From positions 339,039 to 403,038 of the forward strand of contig NZ_JAIGQB010000004.1 of assembly GCF_021083185.1 (NCBI RefSeq): DNA of 64,000 nucleotides. The letters are read 5' to 3'. A program made the position numbers and the translations under genes. The notes beneath the pieces are model-generated. The model searched no databases. It saw only the letters and a program-made list of their open reading frames with translations, and was not told where the DNA came from. This document shows positions 7,704 through 16,429 of the stretch, piece after piece; position 1 is the stretch's first letter; every line of letters begins with the position of its first letter. Origin of the DNA: Nocardioides furvisabuli. GTDB lineage: Bacteria; Actinomycetota; Actinomycetes; Propionibacteriales; Nocardioidaceae.

Positions 7704-8579
7704 TCAGCCGAAGCGGCCGGAGATGTAGTCCTCGGTGCGCTTGTCGTTCGGGTTGGAGAAGATCGTCGAGGTGAGGTCGTACTCCACCAGCAGGCCGGTG
7801 CGGTTGCCAGTGGTCTCGTCCGGACGTGCGGTGAAGAACGCGGTGCGGTCCGAGACGCGGGCGGCCTGCTGCATGTTGTGGGTCACGACGATGATCGTGT
7901 ACTCGTTGCGCAGCTCGAGCATGAGGTCCTCGACGCGCGCCGTGGCGATCGGGTCGAGCGCCGAGCACGGCTCGTCCATGAGGATCACGTCGGGCTTGGT
8001 GGCGATCGTCCGGGCGATGCAGAGGCGCTGCTGCTGACCACCGGAGAGGCCGTACGCCGACTGCTTGAGCTTGTCCTTGACCTCGTCCCAGAGCGCGGCG
8101 CCGCGCAGCGCCTCCTCGACCAGGTCGTCCATGTTGTCGACCTTCATGCCGGTGACCCGCGGGCCGTAGGCGATGTTGTCGTAGATGGACTTCGGGAACG
8201 GGTTGGGCTTCTGGAAGACCATGCCGATCTGGGTGCGCACGGCGATCGGGTCGACGTTCTTCTCGTAGATGTCCTGACCGTGGTAGAGCACGCCGCCCTC
8301 CACGTGGGCACCGGCAATCAGGTCGTTCATCCGGTTCAGGCAGCGCAGCACCGTGGACTTGCCGCAGCCCGAGGGCCCGATCATCGCGGTGATCTCATGA
8401 CGGCCGTAGGCCAGGTTGACGTCGTGCACGGCGTGGAAGTCGCCGTAGAAGACGTTGAGGTCGCGCGTCTCCATCACGGGGTTCGTCGGCTGCGCGGGCA
8501 GACGGCGCTCACCGTCGATGTGAGCCTCCCCGAGCGAGCTCATGTTGGGGAACGTGTCGGCGGAAGTGGCTGAAGCCAT
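7704..8579 (-). CDS. pstB: phosphate ABC transporter ATP-binding protein PstB
   Basis: A 291-aa ABC ATPase that powers high-affinity phosphate import with PstA and PstC. Walker A (GPSGCGKST), the PstB-typical [21 protein letters not shown], the signature [13 protein letters not shown] and Walker B (VILMDEP) are all present. ATG 8579 has a GAGAG ribosome site. A GTG at 8595-8597 that overlaps the pstA stop codon is an alternative adding six residues. It is the last gene of the minus-strand pstSCAB operon, with a palindrome downstream. Confidence 0.97.
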   Translation of the reverse strand: MASATSADTFPNMSSLGEAHIDGERRLPAQPTNPVMETRDLNVFYGDFHAVHDVNLAYGRHEITAMIGPSGCGKSTVLRCLNRMNDLIAGAHVEGGVLYHGQDIYEKNVDPIAVRTQIGMVFQKPNPFPKSIYDNIAYGPRVTGMKVDNMDDLVEEALRGAALWDEVKDKLKQSAYGLSGGQQQRLCIARTIATKPDVILMDEPCSALDPIATARVEDLMLELRNEYTIIVVTHNMQQAARVSDRTAFFTARPDETTGNRTGLLVEYDLTSTIFSNPNDKRTEDYISGRFG

Positions 8580-8593
8580 GTCGGAAGTCTCTC

Positions 8594-9496
8594 TCACCAG
8601 GATCGCTGGAACTTGTTGCGGATGAAGATGGCCAGGGCGTTGAGCCCGAGCACCATCGCCAGGAGCACGATGATCGCGGCTGATGCCGCCTCGCGGAGCG
8701 CCTCGCGCGAGTTCGATGTCAGGCTGTAGATCTGCATGGGCAGTGCAGTGACGCTGCTCATCACACCCTCGGGGTCGAAGAGCAACGAGCCTGCAAGTCC
8801 CACCACCACGAGCGGCGCGGCCTCCCCGATGGCCCGGGACAGACCGAGGATCGTGCCCGTGGCGATGCCCGGGATGGCCGACGGCAGCGTCTGCCGCCAG
8901 GTGGTCTGCCAGACGGTGGCTCCCAGCGCGAGAGACCCCTCACGGATCTCGCGCGGCACCGCGCGGACGGCCTCGCGGGTCGTGATGATGATGACCGGCA
9001 GGATCAGGAGAGCCAACGCCAGGGCTCCGCCGAGCACGATGCCCGTGTCGCGGAAGCCGAGCAGCGCCATGATCGCGACGGCGAGCAGGCCGTAGACGAT
9101 GGCCGGGACGGCCGCGAGGTTCTGCAGGTTGACCTCCACGAAACGGTTCCACCGCGTCGTCGGGTCGGCGAACTCCTCGAGATAGAGCGCTGCCGCGATG
9201 CCCAGCGGCACCGCCATCAACGCCGTGAACCCCATCAGCCACAGGCTGCCCAGGATCCCGGCCCGGAAGCCCGTCGCCTCGGGTCGCACGACCGAGACGT
9301 AGTTGGTGAGCAGCTCGATGTCGAAGCGTCCCGAGCCGTCGATCGCGGTGTTGATGATCAGGGCCAGCAGGACCACGACCCCGAAGAACAGGGAGAACCA
9401 CAGGGCGACCAGGAAGGCGAGCGAGACAGGCGTCCGGTCCTTGCTCTTGCCGGTCGCGAGGGTGACCTGCCGTGCGGTGGTGGCTGCGATGCTCAT
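8594..9496 (-). CDS. pstA: phosphate ABC transporter permease PstA
   Basis: A 300-aa membrane permease with about six hydrophobic segments. The binding-protein-dependent transport loop [20 protein letters not shown] is followed by a PstA-type [14 protein letters not shown]. With PstC it forms the translocation path for phosphate. Its ATG overlaps the pstC stop (TGATG), so translation is coupled. The C-terminus lies immediately before pstB. Confidence 0.96.
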   Translation of the reverse strand: MSIAATTARQVTLATGKSKDRTPVSLAFLVALWFSLFFGVVVLLALIINTAIDGSGRFDIELLTNYVSVVRPEATGFRAGILGSLWLMGFTALMAVPLGIAAALYLEEFADPTTRWNRFVEVNLQNLAAVPAIVYGLLAVAIMALLGFRDTGIVLGGALALALLILPVIIITTREAVRAVPREIREGSLALGATVWQTTWRQTLPSAIPGIATGTILGLSRAIGEAAPLVVVGLAGSLLFDPEGVMSSVTALPMQIYSLTSNSREALREAASAAIIVLLAMVLGLNALAIFIRNKFQRSW

Positions 9497-10431
9497 CAGT
9501 AGACCTGCCTGAAACGACGTACGAAGCTGATGCTGACGAGGTTCAGCACCAAGGTGATGACGAAGAGCAGCATGCCGACGGCGAAGAGGTTGTTGTAGGC
9601 GATCGAGCCGACGGGGTTCTCCCCGCCTGCCGTCGTCGCCATGAAACCCGTCATCGTCTGCATGCCGTCGCGCGGGTCGAGGCTGAACTGCTTCAGCGAT
9701 CCGGCCGCGAGCGTCACGATCATGGTCTCACCGATCGCACGTGACATCCCGAGCACGACGGCAGCCGCCACCCCGGACAGCGCAGCCGGGAAGACGACGC
9801 GCAGGCTGGTCTGCATCCGGTTGGCGCCCATCGCCAGGGACCCCTGCCGCATCGCGTGCGGCACGGCGGAGAAGGCGTCCTCGGCCAGGGAGGCGATGGT
9901 CGGGATGATCATGACCCCGAGCACGAGCCCTGCGGCGAGGGCGTTGGTGAAGCCCACCTCGAGCGCCAGGATCTCCTGGAGGAGCGTCGGCGTGACGAAG
10001 GTCAGGGCGAAGAACCCGTAGACGACCGACGGCACTCCAGCGAGGAGCTCCACCGTCGGCTTGAGGATCTTGCGCGCGCGTCGCGAGGCGTACTCGGACA
10101 GGTAGAGCGCGGCGCCGAGACCGAGAGGCACCGCGACGAGGAGCGCGATCACGGTGACCATCAGGGTCGCGGTCACCAGCGGCAGCACGGCGTAGCGGCC
10201 GTCGAAGCTGAAGAACTCGCCGAACGGCACCTCGGCGAAGAAGTCGAACACCGGGTCGATGAGGGCCGCGATGATCCCGAAGGTGATGGCGATCGAGGCG
10301 TATGCCGACAGCTGCAGGACCGTGGTGATCACCCGCTCACCCGGGCGGGACTTGGGGCTGAGGTCGACCGCGGCCGACAGGCCCGTCCCGGAGGACGGAC
10401 CTGTCGGACCCGCGGTGGCGTTGGTACTCAT
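9496..10431 (-). CDS. pstC: phosphate ABC transporter permease PstC
   Basis: A 311-aa inner-membrane permease, partner of PstA. A cytoplasmic N-terminal stretch of about 35 residues precedes the first membrane segment. The EAA-type loop (EDAFSAVPHAMRQGSLAMGA) and the conserved SRAIGETMIVTLAAG are visible. It is separated from pstS by 21 nt and overlaps pstA by one base at TGATG. The ribosome site before ATG 10431 is weak. Confidence 0.96.
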   Translation of the reverse strand: MSTNATAGPTGPSSGTGLSAAVDLSPKSRPGERVITTVLQLSAYASIAITFGIIAALIDPVFDFFAEVPFGEFFSFDGRYAVLPLVTATLMVTVIALLVAVPLGLGAALYLSEYASRRARKILKPTVELLAGVPSVVYGFFALTFVTPTLLQEILALEVGFTNALAAGLVLGVMIIPTIASLAEDAFSAVPHAMRQGSLAMGANRMQTSLRVVFPAALSGVAAAVVLGMSRAIGETMIVTLAAGSLKQFSLDPRDGMQTMTGFMATTAGGENPVGSIAYNNLFAVGMLLFVITLVLNLVSISFVRRFRQVY

Positions 10432-10452
10432 GAGAGAAGTATCAGACCTGTG

Positions 10453-11415
10453 TCAGGACCCGAGGGACTCGAGGGCGGACTGAGTCTCGGAGTAGAGCTC
10501 GTCGCTCAGCGGGATGAACTGACCGATCTCGGCGATGTCTGCGAGGTTCTCGATGTAGAAGTCGACGTAGGCCGCGACTGCCTCGTTCTCGGCGTACTCG
10601 GTGTTGGCGACGTAGATGAACAGGGGACGCGCGAGGGGCGTGTACTCGCCGGCCTGGGCCGTCTCGGCCGAGGGCTCCACGCAGCCGTTGCCGTCGTCGA
10701 TCGACAGGGCCTTCAGCGTGTCCTGGTTCTCCTCGTAGTAGGTGTAGCCGAAGAAGCCGACGGCACCGTCAGTGCCGCCGACGCCCTGCACCAGGACGTT
10801 GTCGTCCTCGGAGGACTCCACGTCGTCACGCAGCACCTCGGACTCGTCACCGACCACGTCGTTGGCCATGTAGTCGTAGGTGCCGGAGTCGGTGCCCGGG
10901 AAGAAGAAGGAGATCTCCTGGTCGGGGAAGCTCGGGTCCAGGTCGCTCCAGTTGGTGACCTCGGAGTTCGGGCCGACGAGCTCGACGAGCTGCTCGGTGG
11001 TGAGGCAGTCCACAGCGAGGTCGGGGTGCACGGCCACGGTGAGGGCGTCGGTGGCGACCTGGAGCTCGGTGTACTCGATGCCGTTCTCCTCGCACACCGC
11101 GACCTCGTCCTCCTCGATCGGGCGGGAGGCGTCGGAGACGTCGGTCTCACCGACGCAGAACCTCTCGAAGCCTCCGCCGGTGCCGGACTCGCCGACGGTG
11201 ACCTGCACGCCGGGGTTCTCCTCGTTGAGGAGCTCCTGAGCAGCGACGCTCATGGGGAAGACTGTGGACGAGCCGTCGACAGCGACCGAGCCGCTGGCGC
11301 CCGAGCCCTCGGAACCGCTGGCGGAACCGGCGTCACCGCCGCCACAGGCGGCGAGGGTGAGGGCAAGAACGGTCGCGCCGGACGCAGCGGCCCAGCGGGT
11401 GGAAGTGCGCTTCAC
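10453..11415 (-). CDS. pstS: phosphate-binding lipoprotein PstS
   Basis: A 320-aa substrate-binding protein anchored outside the membrane. The signal ends in a good lipobox (LALTLAACGGG) followed by a low-complexity Ser/Gly linker. Phosphate-site motifs are present: VDGSSTVFPMS near the N-terminus, SGTGGGFERFC, and GTDSGTYDYM. The GTG start at 11413-11415 has AGGAG about 8 nt upstream. It is the first gene of pstSCAB, and a two-unit PHO box lies about 75 nt upstream on this strand. Confidence 0.96.
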   Translation of the reverse strand: MKRTSTRWAAASGATVLALTLAACGGGDAGSASGSEGSGASGSVAVDGSSTVFPMSVAAQELLNEENPGVQVTVGESGTGGGFERFCVGETDVSDASRPIEEDEVAVCEENGIEYTELQVATDALTVAVHPDLAVDCLTTEQLVELVGPNSEVTNWSDLDPSFPDQEISFFFPGTDSGTYDYMANDVVGDESEVLRDDVESSEDDNVLVQGVGGTDGAVGFFGYTYYEENQDTLKALSIDDGNGCVEPSAETAQAGEYTPLARPLFIYVANTEYAENEAVAAYVDFYIENLADIAEIGQFIPLSDELYSETQSALESLGS

Positions 11416-11487
11416 TTCGGTGCTCCTGAAGTCTGATGTGTGCTGACACCAGTGAAGGTAGGGACGTCAGGAGAACGACCACGGCGC

Positions 11488-11509
11488 CGTCGGTGAACGC
11501 ACGATGAAC
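11488..11509 (-). promoter_or_regulatory. PHO box upstream of pstS
   Basis: On the minus strand two contiguous 11-bp units, GTTCATCGTGC (11509-11499) and GTTCACCGACG (11498-11488), match the Streptomyces PhoP direct-repeat core GTTCAYYYRSS at nearly every position. A -10-like TACCTT follows at 11460-11455. This predicts PhoP activation of pstSCAB on phosphate starvation. Confidence 0.7.
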
Positions 11510-11614
11510 TGAACCGGGCCGAATGGCGTCGCAGACTCGTGCATGAGACGGCGATCACATGAACTCGCCCCAGCGCCCTTGACGAGGAGGCTCGAAAAGC
11601 CTAGAAGTCGCAGG

Positions 11615-12472
11615 TCAGAGGGCCAGCGACTCGGTTGCGACGACCTTCCCGCGGCGGTGGTGGACCACCAGCATGCCGCCCGGCTCGAGCCTGAGCTCGG
11701 GGACCTCCAGTGCGTCGAGCACCGTCGGCAGCACCGGCCGGTGCGTGCACAGCACGGCGCTCTCCCCGGCATCGAGCAGCGCGTCGACGACGTCGACCAC
11801 GCCGCCGGTCGTGGCGCCCTCCTCGCTCAGCTCGTCATAGGTCTTCAGCGGCGAGCCGGTCACGTCGACGTATGGCGCCACCGTCTGCACGCAGCGGGTG
11901 CTGGAGGAGCTGTGTGCGGAGGTCACGTCGAAGGCCGACAACAGCGGGACCAGACGCTGGGCCTGCGCCTGCCCGGTCTGGAGGAGCGGGCGGAGCCGGT
12001 CGTCCTTGCGCCACGCACTGCGCGAGCGAGCCTTGGCGTGGCGCAGCACGACGAGCGTGCGCGTCTTGCGTCGCAGGGGACGTGCCTCGGCCAGGGTGTC
12101 GCGGTCGTAGGGGTAGGTGAGGCGGCGCTCGGCCTCCTTCCACGGCACCCACGCGACCGCGTCGATCTCGTCGTTGGGGCGGTAGCGGGCCACGTCGTCG
12201 CTCCCGACCACGCGCGCGGTCCAGTAGTCGACGGTCTTCCAGCGCCCGTTGGACATCCGGTAGCGCTGCTGGCCCAGCGCGGGGCCGAGGCGCACGTCGA
12301 GCCCCGTCTCCTCCGCCACCTCGCGCACGGCGGCCGTCACCACGTGCTCGCCGGGGTCGAGCTTGCCCTTGGGGAAGGACCAGTCGTCGTACTTGGGACG
12401 GTGCACGAGCAGCACGTCACCACCCTTGCGTGTCACCACGGCACCGGCAGCACGCACGTCGCGGGGCTCCAT
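11615..12472 (-). CDS. mutT1: MutT1-type Nudix hydrolase fused to a histidine phosphatase domain
   Basis: A 285-aa two-domain protein. The N-terminal Nudix domain shows the full Nudix box between about residues 40 and 62 (GELD-type start GKLDPGEHVV, then REVAEETG). The C-terminal half is a histidine-phosphatase (RHG/SixA-like) domain beginning LVVLRHAKARS and ending with the second catalytic histidine in AVLCTHRPVLP. Mycobacterial MutT1 has this layout and hydrolyses 8-oxo-(d)GTP and diadenosine polyphosphates. ATG 12472 was chosen over an upstream GTG at 12520, which lies in the promoter of the divergent gene. Proximity to ppk and pst mirrors the mycobacterial ppk-mutT1 pairing. Confidence 0.9.
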   Translation of the reverse strand: MEPRDVRAAGAVVTRKGGDVLLVHRPKYDDWSFPKGKLDPGEHVVTAAVREVAEETGLDVRLGPALGQQRYRMSNGRWKTVDYWTARVVGSDDVARYRPNDEIDAVAWVPWKEAERRLTYPYDRDTLAEARPLRRKTRTLVVLRHAKARSRSAWRKDDRLRPLLQTGQAQAQRLVPLLSAFDVTSAHSSSSTRCVQTVAPYVDVTGSPLKTYDELSEEGATTGGVVDVVDALLDAGESAVLCTHRPVLPTVLDALEVPELRLEPGGMLVVHHRRGKVVATESLAL

Positions 12473-12513
12473 GGAAGTAGTCTCACACCCACCCCGACCG
12501 CTGAGGAGACCCC

Positions 12514-13563
12514 GTGTCACGTCGCACCGCCGTGGGCCTGGTGGCCGTGGTCGTGCTCGCGCTCGTCGCCTGGCTCGGGTGGCGCCTCCTCGCCCCGGAC
12601 GAGCAGCTCGCCAAGGCGCTGCGGATGGCGCCGGCAGAGACCAGCCGTGCCGCGTGGACCGACTGGGAGGGCGTACGCCGTGAGCTGGGCGCCGAGGTCG
12701 ACGCCGGCTCCTCGGCCGTGGAGGTGGACGAGTTCCTGGCCGAGGCCTTCGACCGCGACCTTTCCCCCATGTCGGCGCTCGCCACGTCCGCGGGCGTGAT
12801 GCAGGAGGAGCTCGGCTTCTCGCCCGCCACGCTCAGGTGGGAGCTGCTGGCGCAGTCCCCAGGGGGCGCGGTGGAGATGATGGGCGTGGCCGACGACGTC
12901 GACCTCGACGCGATCGCCGAGCGACTGGCCGCGCTCGGCTGGACCGAGCCGGAGGACGAGGACGGCGTGTGGGTCGGTGGGCCCGACGTGCTGGCGGGCG
13001 TCGGGCCGGGCCTGACCCCCGAGCTGCAGCACGTCGCACTGCTGGCGGACCAGCAGGTCGTGCTCGCCTCCGACCAGGCGCCCTACCTCGAGCAGGTGCT
13101 GGCAGTGGTCGACGGCGACGCCGACGGCGCCGAGGACCTCGCTGAGCTCGCAGGGACGCTGGAGCAGCCGCTGGCAGCAGCGGTGTACGACGGCGCGTAC
13201 GCCTGCAACACGCTCGCGATGTCGCAGGCCGACGACGACGCCCGGGCCGAGGCCGACGAGCTCGTGGCGGCGGCGGGCGGGGTGCACCCGCTGACGGGCT
13301 TCGCGATGGCGCTGCGCCCCGACGGCGACCTCCGCGCGGTGCTCCAGGTCGAGGACGCCGACGACGCTCCCGACGACGCGGACGCCCGGGCCCGGCTCGC
13401 GGCGGGACCCGCGCCCGGACAAGGTGGCGACTTCACCGAGCGCTTCAGCGTCGAGCGTGCCGGGGCCGAGGGCCGTGAGGTCGTGCTCGACCTGCGGCCG
13501 GTCGCGGGGGCGTACGTCCTCTCCGACCTCACCAGCGGGCCGGTGCTCTTCGCGACCTGCTGA
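12514..13563 (+). CDS. membrane-anchored or secreted protein of unknown function
   Basis: A 349-aa protein starting at GTG 12514 with GAGGAG just upstream. A single hydrophobic segment (AVGLVAVVVLALVAWLGWRLL, residues about 5-25) is a signal anchor. The rest is acidic, Ala/Asp-rich and predicted extracytoplasmic, with a final Cys two residues from the end and another near the middle (YACNTLAMS) that could pair. No enzymatic motif was recognised. It is divergent from the MutT1-type gene with 41 nt between starts. Confidence 0.7.
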   Translation: MSRRTAVGLVAVVVLALVAWLGWRLLAPDEQLAKALRMAPAETSRAAWTDWEGVRRELGAEVDAGSSAVEVDEFLAEAFDRDLSPMSALATSAGVMQEELGFSPATLRWELLAQSPGGAVEMMGVADDVDLDAIAERLAALGWTEPEDEDGVWVGGPDVLAGVGPGLTPELQHVALLADQQVVLASDQAPYLEQVLAVVDGDADGAEDLAELAGTLEQPLAAAVYDGAYACNTLAMSQADDDARAEADELVAAAGGVHPLTGFAMALRPDGDLRAVLQVEDADDAPDDADARARLAAGPAPGQGGDFTERFSVERAGAEGREVVLDLRPVAGAYVLSDLTSGPVLFATC

Positions 13564-13578
13564 ACAGGGCGCGGCGGG

Positions 13579-13740
13579 TCAGTCCACCGGCCGGCGCGGG
13601 TTGACCCCGAGCAGCCGGTCGATCTCCTCCTGCGAGAGGTGCTCCTCGGACTCGCTGGCCGCGATGATCAGCGTGGTGGTCAGCTCGACCTCGTTGAGCA
13701 GGTCGCCGTCCTCGAGGGTCACGTCGAACTGGTCGTGCAC
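13579..13740 (-). CDS. 53-aa small acidic protein
   Basis: GTG 13738-13740, preceded by GGGAGGG, opens a 53-codon frame ending at TGA 13579-13581. The product begins VHDQFDVTLEDGDLL and contains EDGDLLNEVELTTTLIIAAS and a terminal helix EEIDRLLGVNPRRPVD. The reading has very high third-position GC and a strong ribosome site, so it looks translated. The fold is probably a short beta hairpin plus helices. I do not recognise a function. It converges with the secreted-protein gene and lies downstream of the cold-shock gene, beyond its terminator. Confidence 0.65.
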   Translation of the reverse strand: MHDQFDVTLEDGDLLNEVELTTTLIIAASESEEHLSQEEIDRLLGVNPRRPVD

Positions 13741-13856
13741 GTCACCCTCCCATCATCGTCGATCATCCGACTCTAGGCCGTCGTCCCAAGTCTCGCCCAT
13801 GACGGCGTCCGGGCCAATGACCCGAACGTGCTACTAGTCTCGCCCGGCAAACGAAT

Positions 13857-13889
13857 CCGGCCCCACCCCCCCTGGGGGGATGGGGCCGG
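13857..13889 (-). terminator. rho-independent terminator of the cold-shock gene
   Basis: A strong hairpin with arms CCGGCCCCA/TGGGGCCGG and an inner CCCCCC/GGGGGG stem, followed on the minus strand by a T-rich ATTCGTTTG. It lies 30 nt after the csp stop. Confidence 0.8.
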
Positions 13890-13918
13890 ATCTCGTCAGA
13901 TCTGGAACAGGTCCAGGA

Positions 13919-14122
13919 TCAGAGCGGGCGGACGTTCTCCGCCTGCGGGCCCTTCGGGCCCTGGGTGACGTCGAACTCGACCTTCTGGTTCTCGTCCAGC
14001 GACTTGTAGCCGTTGGACTGGATGGCCGAGTAGTGCACGAACACGTCGTCGCCGCCGTCCTCCTGCGCGATGAAGCCGAAACCCTTCTCGGCGTTGAACC
14101 ACTTCACGGTGCCTTGAGCCAT
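13919..14122 (-). CDS. cold-shock protein (CspA family)
   Basis: A 67-aa single cold-shock domain with both RNA-binding motifs: RNP1 KGFGFIAQ and RNP2 VFVHYSAI. Such proteins bind single-stranded RNA and melt structure after cold shock or act as constitutive chaperones. ATG 14122 has AGGAGT upstream; the longer in-frame start at 14161 is not needed. A long leader and a strong terminator flank it. Confidence 0.97.
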   Translation of the reverse strand: MAQGTVKWFNAEKGFGFIAQEDGGDDVFVHYSAIQSNGYKSLDENQKVEFDVTQGPKGPQAENVRPL

Positions 14123-14330
14123 GTGCTCGGTACTCCTGTTATCGGAACGAGAAGCCATCACTTCGACGACTCCGCATCAAGTGCGGTGACACGTCGCTCC
14201 GACTCACAAGCTGGAAGGCCCGAAGATGGAAACGCCGTTGGATCACAAACTCCGCTGGCGTCAACCTGCTGGAACTTGCACCTGTTGCACCGCCGACTCT
14301 ACCAACAAATCGCCGGACGTCACGGTCTGC
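14123..14330 (-). promoter_or_regulatory. long 5' leader region of the cold-shock gene
   Basis: About 200 nt upstream of csp carry no gene. Long structured leaders are usual for csp mRNAs, and a TAGAGT hexamer near 14300 on the minus strand is a possible -10. The exact transcription start cannot be fixed from sequence. Confidence 0.35.
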
Positions 14331-14467
14331 GTCGCACCTGTGGGTGAACAGTCGGCCAACGGGGTCACCGGGGCCCCGGTAGCGCTCACCTGCCACGCTC
14401 ACGGGGCGCCCGACCCGCGGCCCGTCGAGTGCGCGATACTCGGGCGTGGACGCGGGCAGATCGGCGT

Positions 14468-14480
14468 GTCCCGGGCCTCT
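14468..14480. repeat. 13-bp direct repeat, left island boundary (putative att site)
   Basis: GTCCCGGGCCTCT is identical and in the same orientation at 56663-56675, where its last eight bases are the first bases of tRNA-Lys. The left copy lies exactly where compact housekeeping genes give way to accessory DNA. This is consistent with att sites of an integrated element. Confidence 0.5.
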
Positions 14481-14941
14481 GGGGCTTCCGCGAATTAACT
14501 CTGACCTGCGTTAACCCGCCTAAACCCGAGCGTGCGGCGACCTCGACGGGTACTTGCTAGACCTTGGCGCGGAATGCCATCTACGCCCCCGTAGAACGGG
14601 CACTCAGGCGCCAAGTATCGCAGGTACGAGACTCGCCAGTGTCGCGCCGAGGCGTGGTGGGATGCCGCGTCCCACGAGTCGACCGGGGTGCTGCTGAGCC
14701 ATCGGCATGGAGTTTGCGTCGCTTCAGTTCGGTAGATGCACAGATCGCTCTCAGCATCGGCATCGATCAAGTCGGTGACTGAGTCAGTCCCCAAAGCCGC
14801 GCACCAGAGTCGCCTCGCCGCCGTCCCGGCGGACCGTCCAGACAGCGCGAGGACATGCGCGACTGATCAGGGCTAGCAAACCCGACGCAGATGCTGTCGC
14901 CGACGTCGCCGCGGACGCCCGGCGGCGCTACCGTCCACCAC
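14481..14941. other. non-coding left end of the island
   Basis: No reading frame here has convincing codon use or a ribosome site. The base composition is less GC-rich than the left flank. It may contain element-end sequences, but nothing specific is recognised. Confidence 0.4.
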
Positions 14942-16183
14942 ATGGCAAGCAGGCCCGTCAACGGTCGGCAGTTAGACGTCCTGACCTGGATCGTGAGCGG
15001 CTGTCCACCGAGGGATTGGGACAGCACCTACAAGACGGTGGCGGTGGCGCTGCAGAACCGTCGCCTGGCCACCGTGAGTCGTAGAGGCGGGGTTTGGCGC
15101 GCTGAAGCGACCGAGGCAGGGCGCTACTACGTGGAGCACCTTGCGTATCCGGACAGTCACTGGTCGACGGACGAGTTGTCTGAGCCGATGGCGCCTGGTT
15201 CACGAGTTGAGCCGAGAGCGAAACAGCCAGGTTCGGTCACCGCTCCTCCAACGCCGCGGACGCCAAGTGCGGGCGGACCAAACGAGTGCGCGACAGCCGC
15301 TCAAACGATCACCGTTCCTTCAGGATCAGCGCTGGTGGGCTCCAGCCGCGCTGTCCGGGTTCCGTCTCGCATGTCGAGCCGCCCCCACGCCGCGATCACG
15401 GCCATCCGCGCGCACCCTTACGCGCTGACCGCGCTTTCCAGACCGCTGCGCTCACGTGCCGCACGGATTCTCGACACGCTGGCCAAGGAGGCTGAACGTC
15501 GCGGGTATCAGGTGACGGAGCATGACGGCCATCTACGGATCTGCATCCGGGGTCATGCCGAGACTCTCGACCTGCGCGAGCCAACGACGCGTACGCGCCA
15601 CGTGCCTACCCAGGCAGAACTTGCCGCCCAGAAGGCGGCTTCGTGGCGCAGGCCACCGGAGTGGGATGTCCGTCCGTCCGGTCGACTGCGCGCCGTGATC
15701 GGTCACAGGGATGTGGTCGAACCAAAACCGCGCAAGGACGGAACCATGGCGTGGCTCCTTGAAGATCGCCTCGACCGCGTGATGGCTCTGGCGGAGGAGG
15801 CCGCCGCTACGAAGGAGTATTGGGAGGATCGTCGCCGCAAAGAGGCTGAGGTGAAGCGGCGTCGATGGGAGGAGGTTCGAGCGCAAGCCGTGGTCGAGTT
15901 TCGCGAGCACCGCCTCGCCGCGGTCCTGCGTGATCAGGTGGAGCGCTGGGAAGATGCTCGACGACTGGATGAGTTCTTGCAGGCCCTCGACGACCACATC
16001 GCAACAATGAGCCAGCCCGAGGCCGCGGCGTCGGCTGTTGAATGGCGCCGCTGGGTGGCCCGATACACGGCGCAGCGATCGCCCTTTAGACAGCCTGTGC
16101 GAATGCCACCCGAGGTTGAGCCGAGCGCTCAGGACCTCGCGCCGTTCATGCGTGGCCTCAACCCATACGGCGCTGACTTCTAG
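14942..16183 (+). CDS. hypothetical protein with central coiled coil
   Basis: A 413-aa protein; ATG 14942 is preferred over an in-frame start 17 codons upstream. An N-terminal part (NGRQLDVLTWIVSGCPPRDW, then an HTH-like segment ending in TEAGRYYVEHL) reads like a winged helix. A variable Pro/Ser linker follows, and then a region with KEAERRGYQVTEHDGHLRIC and a long charged helix (EDRRRKEAEVKRRRWEEV) predicted to form a coiled coil. Related-looking hypothetical proteins are common on actinobacterial integrated elements, but I do not recognise the function. It is the first gene at the island's left end. Confidence 0.7.
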   Translation: MASRPVNGRQLDVLTWIVSGCPPRDWDSTYKTVAVALQNRRLATVSRRGGVWRAEATEAGRYYVEHLAYPDSHWSTDELSEPMAPGSRVEPRAKQPGSVTAPPTPRTPSAGGPNECATAAQTITVPSGSALVGSSRAVRVPSRMSSRPHAAITAIRAHPYALTALSRPLRSRAARILDTLAKEAERRGYQVTEHDGHLRICIRGHAETLDLREPTTRTRHVPTQAELAAQKAASWRRPPEWDVRPSGRLRAVIGHRDVVEPKPRKDGTMAWLLEDRLDRVMALAEEAAATKEYWEDRRRKEAEVKRRRWEEVRAQAVVEFREHRLAAVLRDQVERWEDARRLDEFLQALDDHIATMSQPEAAASAVEWRRWVARYTAQRSPFRQPVRMPPEVEPSAQDLAPFMRGLNPYGADF

Positions 16184-16429
16184 CACCGCCCGGGCGCCAT
16201 CGCTCGCGACAGCCTTCCATCAAACGCGCGATGTCCGAGTAACGGATGTGCTGTCATGCTCAACGCCGTGGGGCTCGGGACCTGCAGGGCGGCTTTGGCG
16301 GAACCAACGCGCCGGAAACTGCGGGGAAGTCGTTGCTGACCCGAGCCGATTCGATACACCCCGTTCGCCCGGCCCTCACGCGCTCGGCGCTCGCCTGGTG
16401 GAGCGCAACAGACATCGGTCAGCGCGTTG

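Noticed and set aside
9856..11436. 526-aa plus-strand open frame over pstC/pstS
   Set aside because: Reverse-frame shadow. PstC and PstS motifs on the minus strand are unambiguous.
14495..14794. 99-aa minus-strand frame at the island's left end
   Set aside because: Weak codon bias, no ribosome site and no recognisable domain, so I left the interval as non-coding.
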